From the NCBI RefSeq assembly GCF_900107265.1, contig NZ_FNPJ01000011.1, positions 1 through 60,037 of the forward strand: DNA of 60,037 bases, written 5' to 3'. The stretch is from Nitrosomonas sp. Nm33. GTDB lineage: Bacteria > Pseudomonadota > Gammaproteobacteria > Burkholderiales > Nitrosomonadaceae. Positions 29,097-38,544 of this stretch are shown piece after piece; position 1 is the first letter of the stretch, and each line of letters opens with the position of its first letter. Made by a program: the position numbers and the translations under genes. The notes under the pieces are model-generated. The model was not told the DNA's origin. It ran no database searches and worked only from the letters and a program-made list of their open reading frames with translations.

Positions 29097-30655
29097 CTCT
29101 GCGCCTGCAATTTCAGGTTGGCCAGGTCATGTAGTACTTGTTGCGCGATTTCACGATCATCAAACGGAAATTTTTGTCCATCGATTTCTTGATATGCTTC
29201 AGATCCTTTGCCAGCAATCAGCACTACATCACCTTTGCGCGCATTATGTATAGCCTGATAAATCGCTGATGTACGATCTTCTTCAATTGAGTAATTGTGA
29301 TGTGAGATACCAGCTACTATCTCGTTTATGATGGCACGGGGATCTTCACTACGTGGATTATCGCTGGTAATGATGACTTCGTCAGCAAGCCTTGTGGTAA
29401 TTTCACCTGCTAAAGGGCGTTTCCCCCGATCCCGATCACCCCCGCAACCAAATACACAGATCAGTTTCGGCTTTCTTAAATCGAATTTATTTCTAACTTG
29501 GCTGCTATAAACCGTTTCTCGCAATCCCATCAACACTTTCTCCAGAGCATCCGGAGTATGTGCATAATCAACGATTACCACGGGTTGATCGCCTCCGCCA
29601 AACCTCTCCATTCTACCCGCGATCGGTTTAATCTGTGATAATGCCGCTGCCGCCTCATGGAAACCAACTTCATTCGCAAGCATAGTAGCCAAGACAGCCA
29701 ACAAATTTGAAGCATTAAATCTGCTCGTGACATGAGCTCTCAAATTTTCCCGTTGCCCTTCAAACTCAACATCAAACTCCAGTCCATCGATATTCGCCTT
29801 AAGGTTTCTTCCTCGCAATATCCTCAAATTTTGTGGGTATCTCCCCATATTGTCTGGTTGGTTAAATCCATATCCAATTACTTGCATATTTTTGTGTACA
29901 AGCTGTTGAGACAACTCCAAACCCAGTACATCATCTAGATTTAATACCGCGCATTTGAGTGTTGGCCAGAAAAATAATTTTGCTTTAGCGGCAGCATAGG
30001 CATCCATGCTGCCATGATAATCAAGATGATCACGTGATAAATTAGTAAACACTGCTACGGCAAACTCAGCACCATTAATTCGCCCCTGTACCAGACCATG
30101 GGATGAAACCTCCATCACCACACCCTCTGCACCATTTTGTAAAATCTTTGCCAATTCCGCTTGGAGCGACACTGCGTCTGGTGTCGTATTTACCGGCTGC
30201 TTTAGTGAGCCTAAGAATCCATTTCCTAACGTGCCAATAACTGCCGTTTTTTTCCCCAGGGTTGTCATTGCCTGAGCATACCAATGACTACATGAGGTTT
30301 TACCATTAGTGCCAGTAATGCCTACCAGCCCTAATTCTCGCGAGGGATATCCATAAACATGACTGGCAATCATCCCAGCCTTGGCTTGCAATCCTGATAC
30401 AGCACAATTAGGTATTTTCCAAAGAGGATCCCATGTAAATTGATTCTTCTCCCAAATCACAGCATTGGCGCCTACTGCAATAGCCTGAGGAATATCTTTG
30501 CGTGCATCATATCTCTCACCGGCATAAGCAAGAAAGGTATCGCCTGGTTTCAACTTACGACTGTCTGCTGTTAAACGCTCCACTGGCACTCCAAGTTGAC
30601 TGAGAAGTCTGGTTGCAAAATTTGCATCCGATTTCCTCATTGGTCCTGGTGTCAT
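29090..30655 (-). CDS. murE: UDP-MurNAc-L-Ala-D-Glu--meso-diaminopimelate ligase
   Basis: 521 residues. Adds the third residue of the stem peptide. P-loop GITGTNGKTSCSHWYAQ (~113-129) and, near residue 430, the DNPRSEDP motif that marks meso-diaminopimelate rather than lysine specificity. A ~12-residue N-terminal extension precedes the domain. The start overlaps the ftsI stop by four bases. Confidence 0.97.
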   Translation of the reverse strand: MTPGPMRKSDANFATRLLSQLGVPVERLTADSRKLKPGDTFLAYAGERYDARKDIPQAIAVGANAVIWEKNQFTWDPLWKIPNCAVSGLQAKAGMIASHVYGYPSRELGLVGITGTNGKTSCSHWYAQAMTTLGKKTAVIGTLGNGFLGSLKQPVNTTPDAVSLQAELAKILQNGAEGVVMEVSSHGLVQGRINGAEFAVAVFTNLSRDHLDYHGSMDAYAAAKAKLFFWPTLKCAVLNLDDVLGLELSQQLVHKNMQVIGYGFNQPDNMGRYPQNLRILRGRNLKANIDGLEFDVEFEGQRENLRAHVTSRFNASNLLAVLATMLANEVGFHEAAAALSQIKPIAGRMERFGGGDQPVVIVDYAHTPDALEKVLMGLRETVYSSQVRNKFDLRKPKLICVFGCGGDRDRGKRPLAGEITTRLADEVIITSDNPRSEDPRAIINEIVAGISHHNYSIEEDRTSAIYQAIHNARKGDVVLIAGKGSEAYQEIDGQKFPFDDREIAQQVLHDLANLKLQAQRC

Positions 30656-32379
30656 CCTTCACTCTCCAGCTTAACAGGCAAGGGAGAAGTTACAATATTG
30701 CCAAGCGCATCATGTGGAACACGCAATTGTCGCAAAGCACCCGACATCACTTGACTGAATAAGGGGGCTGCCACCGCCCCTCCGTAATATTGTCCCGCCG
30801 AAGGTTCATCAATCATGACTGCAACGACCAGACGAGGATTAGATACTGGCGCATAACCAACAAATGTAGAGATATATCGGTTTTTCGCATAACCTTTCAT
30901 ACCTTCCAATGGCTTATGCGCTGTTCCGGTTTTGCCAGCAACCCGATAGCCATTGACTCTGGCTTGTAATCCAGTACCGCCAGGCTGTACTACTGTCTCC
31001 AGCATTCTACTCATAGCCAGCGCCGTTTCACGTGAAATTACTTGCTGACCAACAGGTGGAGTATCCTGTTTCAATAGCGATATAGGTTTTAGCTCCCCGC
31101 TAGCAGCAAAGATAGTGTATGCGCGTGCTAATTGCATTAAATTGACTGATATTCCATGGCCATAGGACATAGTAGCCTGCTCGATTGGTCGCCACTTATG
31201 ATAAGGACGCAGTCTACCGTTTACTTCTCCCGGAAAGTTTGCTCCCGTTGGCATACCAAAACCAGAACGACTCAGCATTTCCCACAATGTCTTAGGAGGT
31301 AACATCAAAGCAATTTTTGCTGCACCTACATTACTTGATTCCTGGATAACTTGTGATACGGAAATTGTTCCTTTATTACGGACATCACGTATGGTAGCGT
31401 TTCCTATCTTAAGGATACCTGGAGATGTATGAAACAACGTATCAGGATTAATCTTGCCTATCTCCATCGCAACAGCGACAGCAAATGGCTTTAGTGTCGA
31501 GCCCGGTTCGAAGACATCAACTAACGCCCGATTACGGGTTGTTCCAGGCCGTATACTTGATCGCTGGTTAGGGTTATATGAGGGATAATTGGCTAAGCTC
31601 AGCACTTCCCCTGTCTGTACATCCAGCACAATAACACTTCCCGCCTTAGCTTGATTAGCTTTAACTGCTCGCTTTAATTCTCGATGAGTAAGATACTGTA
31701 TTTTACTATCAATCGATAATGCCAAATTTTCGCCAGGTCTGGGCGAGCGAATTTTCTCGACACTCTCTATGACGCGCCCGATACGGTCCTTGATTACGCG
31801 ACGACTACCGTGCTCACCTGTAAGGATATCCTCCCATCCCAGCTCCACACCCTCCTGCCCCTTCCCATCTATGTCAGTAAAACCAAGAATGTGGGCAGCC
31901 ACTTCACCTGTTGGATAATACCGATAAAATTCCCGCTTAACATATACACCGGCTATTTTCAAATTAGCTACACCAGACGCCATTTCCGGTGATAACTGTC
32001 TCCTTAGATAAACAAATCTCTTATCCTGATCAAGAACTCGCTTATGTAAGTCTGCCACATCCATTTCGAGCAATTGAGCTAATGCCTGTAATTGCTCCGG
32101 TGTAGCGTTTACTTTTTGCGGATCGGCCCAAACAGATTTTACTGGTGCACTGATCGCTAGTATCTCACCATGCCGGTCTGTTATTTTTCCCCGTTGCGCA
32201 TTCAATTCCACGATACGACTGTAGCGTGATTGCCCTTGCTGTTGAAGAAAATCCTTATTCAGTCCTTGCAAGTAAATAGCGCGCCCTGCCAGTGCGACCA
32301 AACCCAACAGCAATAGCATTATCAGCAATCGTGAACGCCATAGAGGTAAAGCCAAAGACGATGCAGGATCGTGCCTCAT
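30652..32379 (-). CDS. ftsI: Septal peptidoglycan transpeptidase FtsI (PBP3)
   Basis: About 575 residues. Class B penicillin-binding protein: N-terminal membrane anchor (~14-32), pedestal domain, then transpeptidase with the Ser of STLK in FEPGSTLKPFA (~295), SSN in IQESSNVGAAK (~350) and KTG in AGKTGTAHKP (~480). Partner of FtsW. ATG at 32379 is preferred (GGAG 11 bases upstream); a TTG at 32385 that overlaps the ftsL stop is an alternative. Confidence 0.97.
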   Translation of the reverse strand: MRHDPASSLALPLWRSRLLIMLLLLGLVALAGRAIYLQGLNKDFLQQQGQSRYSRIVELNAQRGKITDRHGEILAISAPVKSVWADPQKVNATPEQLQALAQLLEMDVADLHKRVLDQDKRFVYLRRQLSPEMASGVANLKIAGVYVKREFYRYYPTGEVAAHILGFTDIDGKGQEGVELGWEDILTGEHGSRRVIKDRIGRVIESVEKIRSPRPGENLALSIDSKIQYLTHRELKRAVKANQAKAGSVIVLDVQTGEVLSLANYPSYNPNQRSSIRPGTTRNRALVDVFEPGSTLKPFAVAVAMEIGKINPDTLFHTSPGILKIGNATIRDVRNKGTISVSQVIQESSNVGAAKIALMLPPKTLWEMLSRSGFGMPTGANFPGEVNGRLRPYHKWRPIEQATMSYGHGISVNLMQLARAYTIFAASGELKPISLLKQDTPPVGQQVISRETALAMSRMLETVVQPGGTGLQARVNGYRVAGKTGTAHKPLEGMKGYAKNRYISTFVGYAPVSNPRLVVAVMIDEPSAGQYYGGAVAAPLFSQVMSGALRQLRVPHDALGNIVTSPLPVKLESEG

Positions 32380-32381
32380 GA

Positions 32382-32693
32382 TCAAGGAAGCTCCTTAGAA
32401 TAGGACCGATTTGAGGCATGATCGGGCAAAATAACCCGAATGCTTTGGGGTGCTGGCACAATCATGTCAAGTTTCCCTCTGGCAATTTTTTCAACATGTC
32501 CATGCATCGCCCATGTCCTCTGCTCAAGTAACAACTGATTCCATTCTATGGCCAATTGATCAGCCAACTCCTGCTCTTTCTCCAGCAATATAAAAAGCTT
32601 ACGTGCCTCATGCTGCGAGGTGACGATGCCTAACCCACAAATAATAAGAATCACAGTCAGATAAATATTCAGTTTAATCATATAATTACCCAT
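32382..32693 (-). CDS. ftsL: Cell division protein FtsL
   Basis: 103 residues: a short cytoplasmic stretch, one membrane segment (~6-24, [18 protein letters not shown]) and a periplasmic coiled coil ([23 protein letters not shown]). It binds FtsB and FtsQ and controls FtsWI. Overlaps rsmH by 8 bases. Sequence of this family varies, so position counts as much as sequence. Confidence 0.93.
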   Translation of the reverse strand: MGNYMIKLNIYLTVILIICGLGIVTSQHEARKLFILLEKEQELADQLAIEWNQLLLEQRTWAMHGHVEKIARGKLDMIVPAPQSIRVILPDHASNRSYSKELP

Positions 32694-33630
32694 TAATCAT
32701 GATTCTTTCTGCCACACGCATGACCGCGCTTCTCGCTCGCGGATTAACCGCTATTTCCTGTGCGCTCGGCCGCAATGCCTTACCTACTAATCGCAACCGC
32801 TGTTTACTTAACTCTTTCACTTCTTTATCACGCAAAGGAAGTTTGTGCGGCAACCTGTCTGAACTCGCTTCTGTGCGCATGAAACGTTTTACTATACGAT
32901 CCTCGAGCGAATGAAAACTGATAACAACCAGCCGCCCTCCAGGATTTAATAGATCTACACATTGCGGCAAAGTTAACGACAATTCTTCAAGTTCTTGATT
33001 AAGATATATCCGTATCGCTTGAAAAGTGCGCGTCGCCGGATGCTGCTTACCCTCCCACTGATGCCCTCGCGTACGCACGACCGCTGCCACAATTTCGGCA
33101 AGTTGAATCGTGGTAGAAATGGGATGCTGTGCTCGGGCCATAACAATTGCTCTTGCAATCTGCTTAGCATACCGTTCTTCACCATAGCTTCTAATTACCT
33201 CTTCTAATTGTGATTCTGTAACAGAATTAAGCCACTCTGCTGCTGTTTCTCCACGGCTGGTATCCATCCGCATATCAAGCGGTCCTTCCGAGCGAAAACT
33301 AAATCCACGTGCGCTTTCATCCAATTGAGAAGATGACACCCCGAGATCCAGGAGCACACCATCTACCCGCTCCACTTTTAATGCGAGCAATTCATCTCGT
33401 ATTTTGACGTAACTGCTGTGCCTTATACTGAATCGCTTATCATCAATCGTCTCTGCCGTTTTGATCGCAGCCAAATCTTTATCAAATGCAATCAAACGAC
33501 CCTTTTTACCCAATCTGGATAAAATCAAACGACTATGTCCACCACGCCCAAATGTGCCATCTACATAAGCTCCATCTGTTTTGATTGCTAACGCATCAAC
33601 GGCTTCATTTAGCAGAACTGGTAAATGCAC
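32686..33630 (-). CDS. rsmH: 16S rRNA (cytosine1402-N4)-methyltransferase
   Basis: 314 residues (formerly MraW). Methylates N4 of C1402 in the P site of 16S rRNA. Motif [17 protein letters not shown] at ~22-37, [31 protein letters not shown] (read in pieces, ~93-123), and [14 protein letters not shown] at ~239. Starts 15 bases after mraZ. Confidence 0.97.
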   Translation of the reverse strand: MHLPVLLNEAVDALAIKTDGAYVDGTFGRGGHSRLILSRLGKKGRLIAFDKDLAAIKTAETIDDKRFSIRHSSYVKIRDELLALKVERVDGVLLDLGVSSSQLDESARGFSFRSEGPLDMRMDTSRGETAAEWLNSVTESQLEEVIRSYGEERYAKQIARAIVMARAQHPISTTIQLAEIVAAVVRTRGHQWEGKQHPATRTFQAIRIYLNQELEELSLTLPQCVDLLNPGGRLVVISFHSLEDRIVKRFMRTEASSDRLPHKLPLRDKEVKELSKQRLRLVGKALRPSAQEIAVNPRARSAVMRVAERIMING

Positions 33631-33645
33631 AGCAATACCACAGCG

Positions 33646-34092
33646 TTACAATGAGAAACCTTCCAGCTCGGGCGGCATATTGCCATCTTTGTATACAAGC
33701 GCTGCCTCAATTTCTTGATTCCATTTTTCAGCATCCCACAACTCAAATTTTTCACCCTGACCAACCAATACAATATCCCTGATCAAACCGGCAAACTGGC
33801 GTAATGGCGTCACGACAAGTATCCGTCCAACACTATCCATCTCAACATCGCAGGCATTCCCCACGATAAGACGCTGCAAACTACGACTCTGAGGATTAAA
33901 ACTAGAAAGACTATTCAGTTTTTTTTCTATGGGCTCCCAGGCAGGCTGGGGATAAATCAGTAAACACCTTGAGGGATCAGCAGTAATCACTAAATTTCCG
34001 GCACAACTGGATGACAACTCCTCACGGTACTTCGCAGGCACCGCAAATCTACCTTTGCTATCCAAGCACAGTTGTGTAACGCCACGAAACAT
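33646..34092 (-). CDS. mraZ: Transcriptional regulator MraZ
   Basis: 148 residues, two SpoVT/AbrB-like half domains each with a D-x-x-x-R motif: DSKGRFAVPAKYRE (~11-24) and DSVGRILVVTPLRQFAGL (~84-101). MraZ forms a ring and represses the dcw operon by binding GTGG-type repeats upstream of its own gene. Those repeats are present here (34141-34185). First gene of the operon. Confidence 0.96.
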   Translation of the reverse strand: MFRGVTQLCLDSKGRFAVPAKYREELSSSCAGNLVITADPSRCLLIYPQPAWEPIEKKLNSLSSFNPQSRSLQRLIVGNACDVEMDSVGRILVVTPLRQFAGLIRDIVLVGQGEKFELWDAEKWNQEIEAALVYKDGNMPPELEGFSL

Positions 34093-34140
34093 GCCATCCC
34101 TTTATTTTTATTGGAAGCTCACGCTTTATTCCAAATATTT

Positions 34141-34185
34141 TCCACCATCTCCCACTTTAATACCCTTTATTCCACTTTTCGCCAC
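34141..34185 (-). promoter_or_regulatory. MraZ operator: five boxes at exact 10-base spacing
   Basis: On the minus strand, boxes GTGGC, GTGGA, GGGTA, GTGGG and GTGGA begin every 10 bases (plus-strand positions 34181, 34171, 34161, 34151, 34141), separated by AT-rich five-base spacers. Published MraZ boxes are TGGGN/GTGG-type repeats with five-base spacers, so the match in both word and spacing is very good; the third box is the weakest. The first box overlaps the -10 element. Confidence 0.85.
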
Positions 34186-34212
34186 TCTAATCAAAAAAAT
34201 GAGGGCAGTCAA
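34184..34212 (-). promoter_or_regulatory. Promoter of the dcw operon
   Basis: TTGACT (34212-34207) and TAGAGT (34189-34184) on the minus strand with a 17-base spacer. Transcription would start within the MraZ boxes, about 85-95 bases ahead of the mraZ ATG, so MraZ binding would block initiation. Confidence 0.7.
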
Positions 34213-34403
34213 GTAGAAAAATATGCACTTTTCACTTTTGTGACAAAGACTTAAAAGGGGACAAGCAAGGCCTGCAAGGCCTTAAAAATAAATAAGATAA
34301 ACGTGATTTTGAGGATAAATTGCCAATTAATATCGATGGCATATCATGTAAAATGAATAATTAGCCAATTGCTTTTAACTACCAAACGCAAATACCGCGA
34401 AGG

Positions 34404-35048
34404 ATGGTTTTATTGAAGGAAGAACAACGTAAGGCGCCTACATTCTGGCAGCAAGCGATGGATGATTTAGCGAAAAGGGATCCCGTCATGCAACGACTTG
34501 TTAGTCAGTATAACGACTCAACACTTCATTCACGTGGAGACGCTTTTACTACCCTGGTTCGCGCCATTATTGGTCAGCAGATTTCAGTCAAAGCTGCAGC
34601 AAGTGTATGGCAGAAACTAGCTGACACCTTGTCCAAAATTACACCTGAGAGTCTGCACAGCATCGATCCAGGTACATTACGAGCATGCGGTCTATCTGCC
34701 AGGAAAATAAGTTATCTGCAAGATTTATCCTTGCGATTCATAAATGGTGGATACGACGAAACAGTTTGGCAAAAAATGAATGATGAGGCACTCATTGCTC
34801 ACCTCATCCAGATAAAGGGTATTGGTCGCTGGACTGCAGAAATGTTTCTGATCTTTTACATGCAGCGACCAGATGTACTACCCTTAGCTGACATTGGATT
34901 GCAACGAGCTGTGAGTATTCACTACAACGCAAATCAACCAGTTGAGAAGAATAAATTACAGACAATTGCGACAAACTGGCGACCCTGGCGTTCGGTAGCA
35001 ACCTGGTATCTCTGGCGCAGCCTTGATCCTATACCTGTTGATTATTAG
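34404..35048 (+). CDS. DNA-3-methyladenine glycosylase, AlkA-type HhH-GPD
   Basis: 214 residues. Removes alkylated purines to start base excision repair. Helix-hairpin-helix IKGIGRWTAEMFLIF at ~135-149 and the catalytic Asp in VLPLADIGLQRA at ~157-168 are present; TTLVRAIIGQQISVKAA at ~48 is also conserved. It lacks the AlkA N-terminal domain, like the short Mag-type enzymes. Divergent from mraZ, with about 310 bases between that contain the dcw promoter. Confidence 0.9.
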   Translation: MVLLKEEQRKAPTFWQQAMDDLAKRDPVMQRLVSQYNDSTLHSRGDAFTTLVRAIIGQQISVKAAASVWQKLADTLSKITPESLHSIDPGTLRACGLSARKISYLQDLSLRFINGGYDETVWQKMNDEALIAHLIQIKGIGRWTAEMFLIFYMQRPDVLPLADIGLQRAVSIHYNANQPVEKNKLQTIATNWRPWRSVATWYLWRSLDPIPVDY

Positions 35049-35094
35049 GCAGATAGCGTTCCAAGAAACATAGATACAGAATTCATCACACATA

Positions 35095-36072
35095 TTACTC
35101 CAGCTTGATTCTTGGATCCACCAGAGTATAGGATATATCGGTTAATATCAGACCTACGATATAAAGTAATGAGCCCAGAAACACCATGGCTCGCACTACA
35201 GCAAAATCCTGCGAATTGATTGCCTCGATGGTATAACTTCCCAATCCTGGTATGCCAAAAAATGATTCAGTAATCAGACTGCCAAGAAACAATAATGGAA
35301 CCACTACCACCGCACCCGTGAAAATTGGAATCAGGGCATTCTTTAGCACATGCCTGAATAACACAATGCTTTCTGGCAAACCTTTGGCGCGTGCAGTTCG
35401 AACATACTCCTTATTCATTTCTTCCAGAAAAATTGTGCGATACCAGCGCACATTCGCTCCAGCACTACTCACCACCCCAATGATAACAGGTAATAGCAAA
35501 AACCTACCCGCATCCAGACCACTACCATAACCAGAAATAGGCACCAAATGCCATAACTTACTGACAAGAAATTGGCCGCCAATAATATAAAACAAACTTG
35601 AAATCGACATGAGCGCCACACACAATACGACACTCCAGAAATCTATATAAGTCATGCGAAAAAAAACCATAATCAGCGCAAAAGTAATATAAGTTAGCAA
35701 TCCCAATAAAAATACTGGTAGCGCAATGGCCAGACTAGGCAGTATCCGTGATTTGATTTCATATGCAATATCGCGCCCATCATCAGCATGACCGAAATCA
35801 AATACAAACATTGCGACCGATTTTTCATAGAAAATGGTGCTTGTCAGTTTTGCAACTCCTTCAGCTTCCGTGTTATACAGCAAAGGCTTGTCATAACCAT
35901 GTTCTTGTTTCCACTTTACAATTGCCTCATCAGTCACATGCTTAATTCCTAGATGCATCCGCGCCATATCATCAGGCGTATTAACTACAAAAAACAAGGT
36001 GAAAGTGATGAGATTAACCCCCACCAAAATTGGGATTGCATAGAGAATGCGTCTAATAATGTAATTAAGCAT
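35095..36072 (-). CDS. Peptide-type ABC transporter permease (OppB/DppB-like)
   Basis: 325 residues, six membrane segments, with the N-terminal MLNYIIRRILYAIPILVGVNLITF of OppB-type permeases, and the EAA-loop region EYVRTARAKGLPESIVLFRHVLKNALIP at ~220-247. The C-terminus LVDPRIKLE is complete. It lies 23 bases after the binding-protein gene. An OppC-type permease and ATPases would normally follow, but the next gene is the convergent glycosylase, so partners must be encoded elsewhere or are lost. Confidence 0.88.
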   Translation of the reverse strand: MLNYIIRRILYAIPILVGVNLITFTLFFVVNTPDDMARMHLGIKHVTDEAIVKWKQEHGYDKPLLYNTEAEGVAKLTSTIFYEKSVAMFVFDFGHADDGRDIAYEIKSRILPSLAIALPVFLLGLLTYITFALIMVFFRMTYIDFWSVVLCVALMSISSLFYIIGGQFLVSKLWHLVPISGYGSGLDAGRFLLLPVIIGVVSSAGANVRWYRTIFLEEMNKEYVRTARAKGLPESIVLFRHVLKNALIPIFTGAVVVVPLLFLGSLITESFFGIPGLGSYTIEAINSQDFAVVRAMVFLGSLLYIVGLILTDISYTLVDPRIKLE

Positions 36073-36095
36073 AGCGACTTAAGCATTACTCCAGT

Positions 36096-38267
36096 TTATG
36101 CAATTGCTCCCCTGAGCCCGACAGTTCGTTGTCTGCGACGATAGACAATGATTCCAGGAACAAGGCTTAAGGCAAGCACAGTTACCGCCGCTCCAATTGG
36201 CCATATCACCGGTTCATTCCATTCACGCCGCTTTTGCTCACGCAAAACAGGGTCAATACGTAAATATTTCATGTTGTTATAAGATAATTTATTGGTTTTT
36301 ACATTTTTGTACCAGGCATGATATAAAGCATAATCTTTCGGGTGATACCCCCACAGCCAAGGTGCATCCTGGCGCAGGATCTCAACCATACGAGCGATGA
36401 TTTGCTCCCGTTTTGGACTATCTTCCATCTTTTCCATCTGCTCGAACAATCGGTTATATTCGGCACTATCATAATTAGCAGCATTATTCCCGCTATTATT
36501 GCCAGCTTTACCCTGAGGACCATACAGTAGAAACAGAAAGTTTTCTGGATCAGGGTAATCTGCATTCCAACCCCACTCAAAAATCTGGGCATTACCCTTG
36601 CGTATCTTGTCCTGAAAGCGATTATAGTCAGTGCTCCGAACGATTAGCTGGATATTAATTTTTCTGAACTGTTTACGCATCCAGTCAAGTATTGATTTGT
36701 CATCGGCACTGCGCGCTGTCACATCGTAATACAATACAAGTGGTGTGCCAGTCTTACTATCTATTCCGTTAGGATAACCAGCCTCCGCCAACAACCTCTT
36801 TGCTTCTTCAATGGTTCTGCGTTGCGCCTTTCCATCTTGCCATTTATAGACAATTGAATTAATTCCCTCCTTGCCTTCTCGATAGCCCGTAATTCCGGGT
36901 GGAATAGGGCCCTGTGCAGGAATACCTCGACCATTGGCAAATATCGAGACATATTCTTCATAATCCACTGCTATTGAAATTGCTTGTCGTAATTTACGGG
37001 CAGACTTCTTTTCTTGCTCAGTACGGCCTCCCACAACCGGATCCAGCATATTGAATCCGATATAATAAGTAGAAGGCGCTACGGCTGTCTCCAATCGTAT
37101 CCCTTGCGCCATCATTGCTTCAGTAACTGTTGCCTCGCCTTGCCCTGTGAATTGTACTGCTTGATCAAAACTGTCAGAACCGATCCCAGAAGCATCATAA
37201 TAGCCTTGGAGAAATTTGTTCCAACGCGGAATATTTTCCTTCTCGCGACTAAATATAACCTTGTCTATGAAGGGAAGCGGTTTACCAGCATCTTCCAATA
37301 ACCCCTTTTCTTCATCATCAGGCATACCTTCAGATGGAAAAAGCTCTACATGAAAATTTGGATTTCTTTCCAGGATCATGATTCTATTAGGATCATTCTC
37401 TGTAAGCATGTAAGGTCCAGTCCCTATAGGGTACCAATCCAGGGTTATATTTTTTTTTGCAAGCCCTGCTTGGGCGTAAAAGCGATCAGCCTCCCAGGGA
37501 ATGGGTGAAAAAAATGGCATTGCCAACCAATACATGAATTGGGGATACTTACCTTTTATTTTGATACGATAAGTATAATCATCTACCTTCTCAACTCCTG
37601 TTAATGGAAAATTGCGCAAATCAAGGTGCGAATCCTTAGGAGTAGCACCAGCTTCCTTTCTCAATGTTTCGGCATATTCCCTCAGACCGACGATATAATC
37701 TGCCATTAAGCCAAATATGGGTGAATGCAGTCTTGGATGCGCCAGTCGTTTAATTTGATAAATATAATCTTCCGCCAACAATTCCCGTGTACTCATTTGA
37801 GAAAAATCAGCAAGCTTGAAAACTCTTTGTAAATCCTCTCGAGTCAGATCATGATAGAGAAACTCTCCCTGATCACCCCTAGCAAATGCCGGATGAGGTT
37901 GATAAAAGATACCCTGCTTAAGAGAAAGCTCATATACGGAATACGCAATGTCAGCGCTTTCATTATCAGTTGGTAAAAGATTCCCTTGCTCGTCAAAATA
38001 TTGCACGACTGGCATTTTGTTTACTGTCTGCGGGATAAATGTAAACGGACGTTTCAAATAATGGTACTGCAAAGGAGGTTGGTATATCTGAGCAGTAAAC
38101 AAAATTTCATTAGAGCTATATGATTGAACAGGATCAAGATGTTTGGGACGTTCAGCGAATGCATTGTAAAGAATATTTTTACCGGAATCACCGCTTGGAT
38201 AGGGATTATTCCATATAGTCCCACTGCAGGCCGTCAGAAATAAAATCAAAACAATAAGTGGATTCAT
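36096..38267 (-). CDS. Peptide-type ABC transporter substrate-binding lipoprotein
   Basis: 723 residues, family 5 solute-binding protein (OppA/DppA type). Signal peptide ends in a lipobox (LTACSG; Cys14), so it is anchored to a membrane. Family pieces: AERPKHLDPVQSY at ~38-50, YPIGTGPYMLTENDP near 305, and EEAKRLLAEAGYPNG near 490. Odd feature: a C-terminal membrane segment (~690-708, IWPIGAAVTVLALSLVPGIIV) followed by RRRQR, which most binding proteins lack. It is followed by one permease only. Confidence 0.9.
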   Translation of the reverse strand: MNPLIVLILFLTACSGTIWNNPYPSGDSGKNILYNAFAERPKHLDPVQSYSSNEILFTAQIYQPPLQYHYLKRPFTFIPQTVNKMPVVQYFDEQGNLLPTDNESADIAYSVYELSLKQGIFYQPHPAFARGDQGEFLYHDLTREDLQRVFKLADFSQMSTRELLAEDYIYQIKRLAHPRLHSPIFGLMADYIVGLREYAETLRKEAGATPKDSHLDLRNFPLTGVEKVDDYTYRIKIKGKYPQFMYWLAMPFFSPIPWEADRFYAQAGLAKKNITLDWYPIGTGPYMLTENDPNRIMILERNPNFHVELFPSEGMPDDEEKGLLEDAGKPLPFIDKVIFSREKENIPRWNKFLQGYYDASGIGSDSFDQAVQFTGQGEATVTEAMMAQGIRLETAVAPSTYYIGFNMLDPVVGGRTEQEKKSARKLRQAISIAVDYEEYVSIFANGRGIPAQGPIPPGITGYREGKEGINSIVYKWQDGKAQRRTIEEAKRLLAEAGYPNGIDSKTGTPLVLYYDVTARSADDKSILDWMRKQFRKINIQLIVRSTDYNRFQDKIRKGNAQIFEWGWNADYPDPENFLFLLYGPQGKAGNNSGNNAANYDSAEYNRLFEQMEKMEDSPKREQIIARMVEILRQDAPWLWGYHPKDYALYHAWYKNVKTNKLSYNNMKYLRIDPVLREQKRREWNEPVIWPIGAAVTVLALSLVPGIIVYRRRQRTVGLRGAIA

Positions 38268-38509
38268 CCTGAGGAACCCTTTAAAAAAGAAACTAGAGAT
38301 CTGGAATGGAAAAACATTTAATCATATCACTGTAGAGAAATGAATTTCAGCATAAGTATAGACGATGGGATACTGTATCCACATTATTCAGCTTATATTT
38401 CATGCTATTTTCGCAGAAGATGTAGAGTAGAAAATAAGATAAAGACAATCTATACCTTGCGGCAATCTGACTGTTTTCGCCACACTCCTCTTTATCATAA
38501 TCCTTAGGT

Positions 38510-38515
38510 TATAAT
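38510..38515 (+). promoter_or_regulatory. Probable -10 element of fabI
   Basis: TATAAT 30 bases ahead of the fabI ATG, after GGT; no good -35 stands out at 17 bases, so only the -10 can be supported. AGGAGAAGAA is the ribosome site. Confidence 0.4.
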
Positions 38516-38544
38516 TCCAGATTCGACTAGGAGAAGAACATATT

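Noticed and set aside
34262..34286. Hairpin AAGGCC TGCAA GGCCTT between mraZ and the glycosylase gene
   Set aside because: Short and palindromic with no U-run; position upstream of both divergent genes argues against a terminator.
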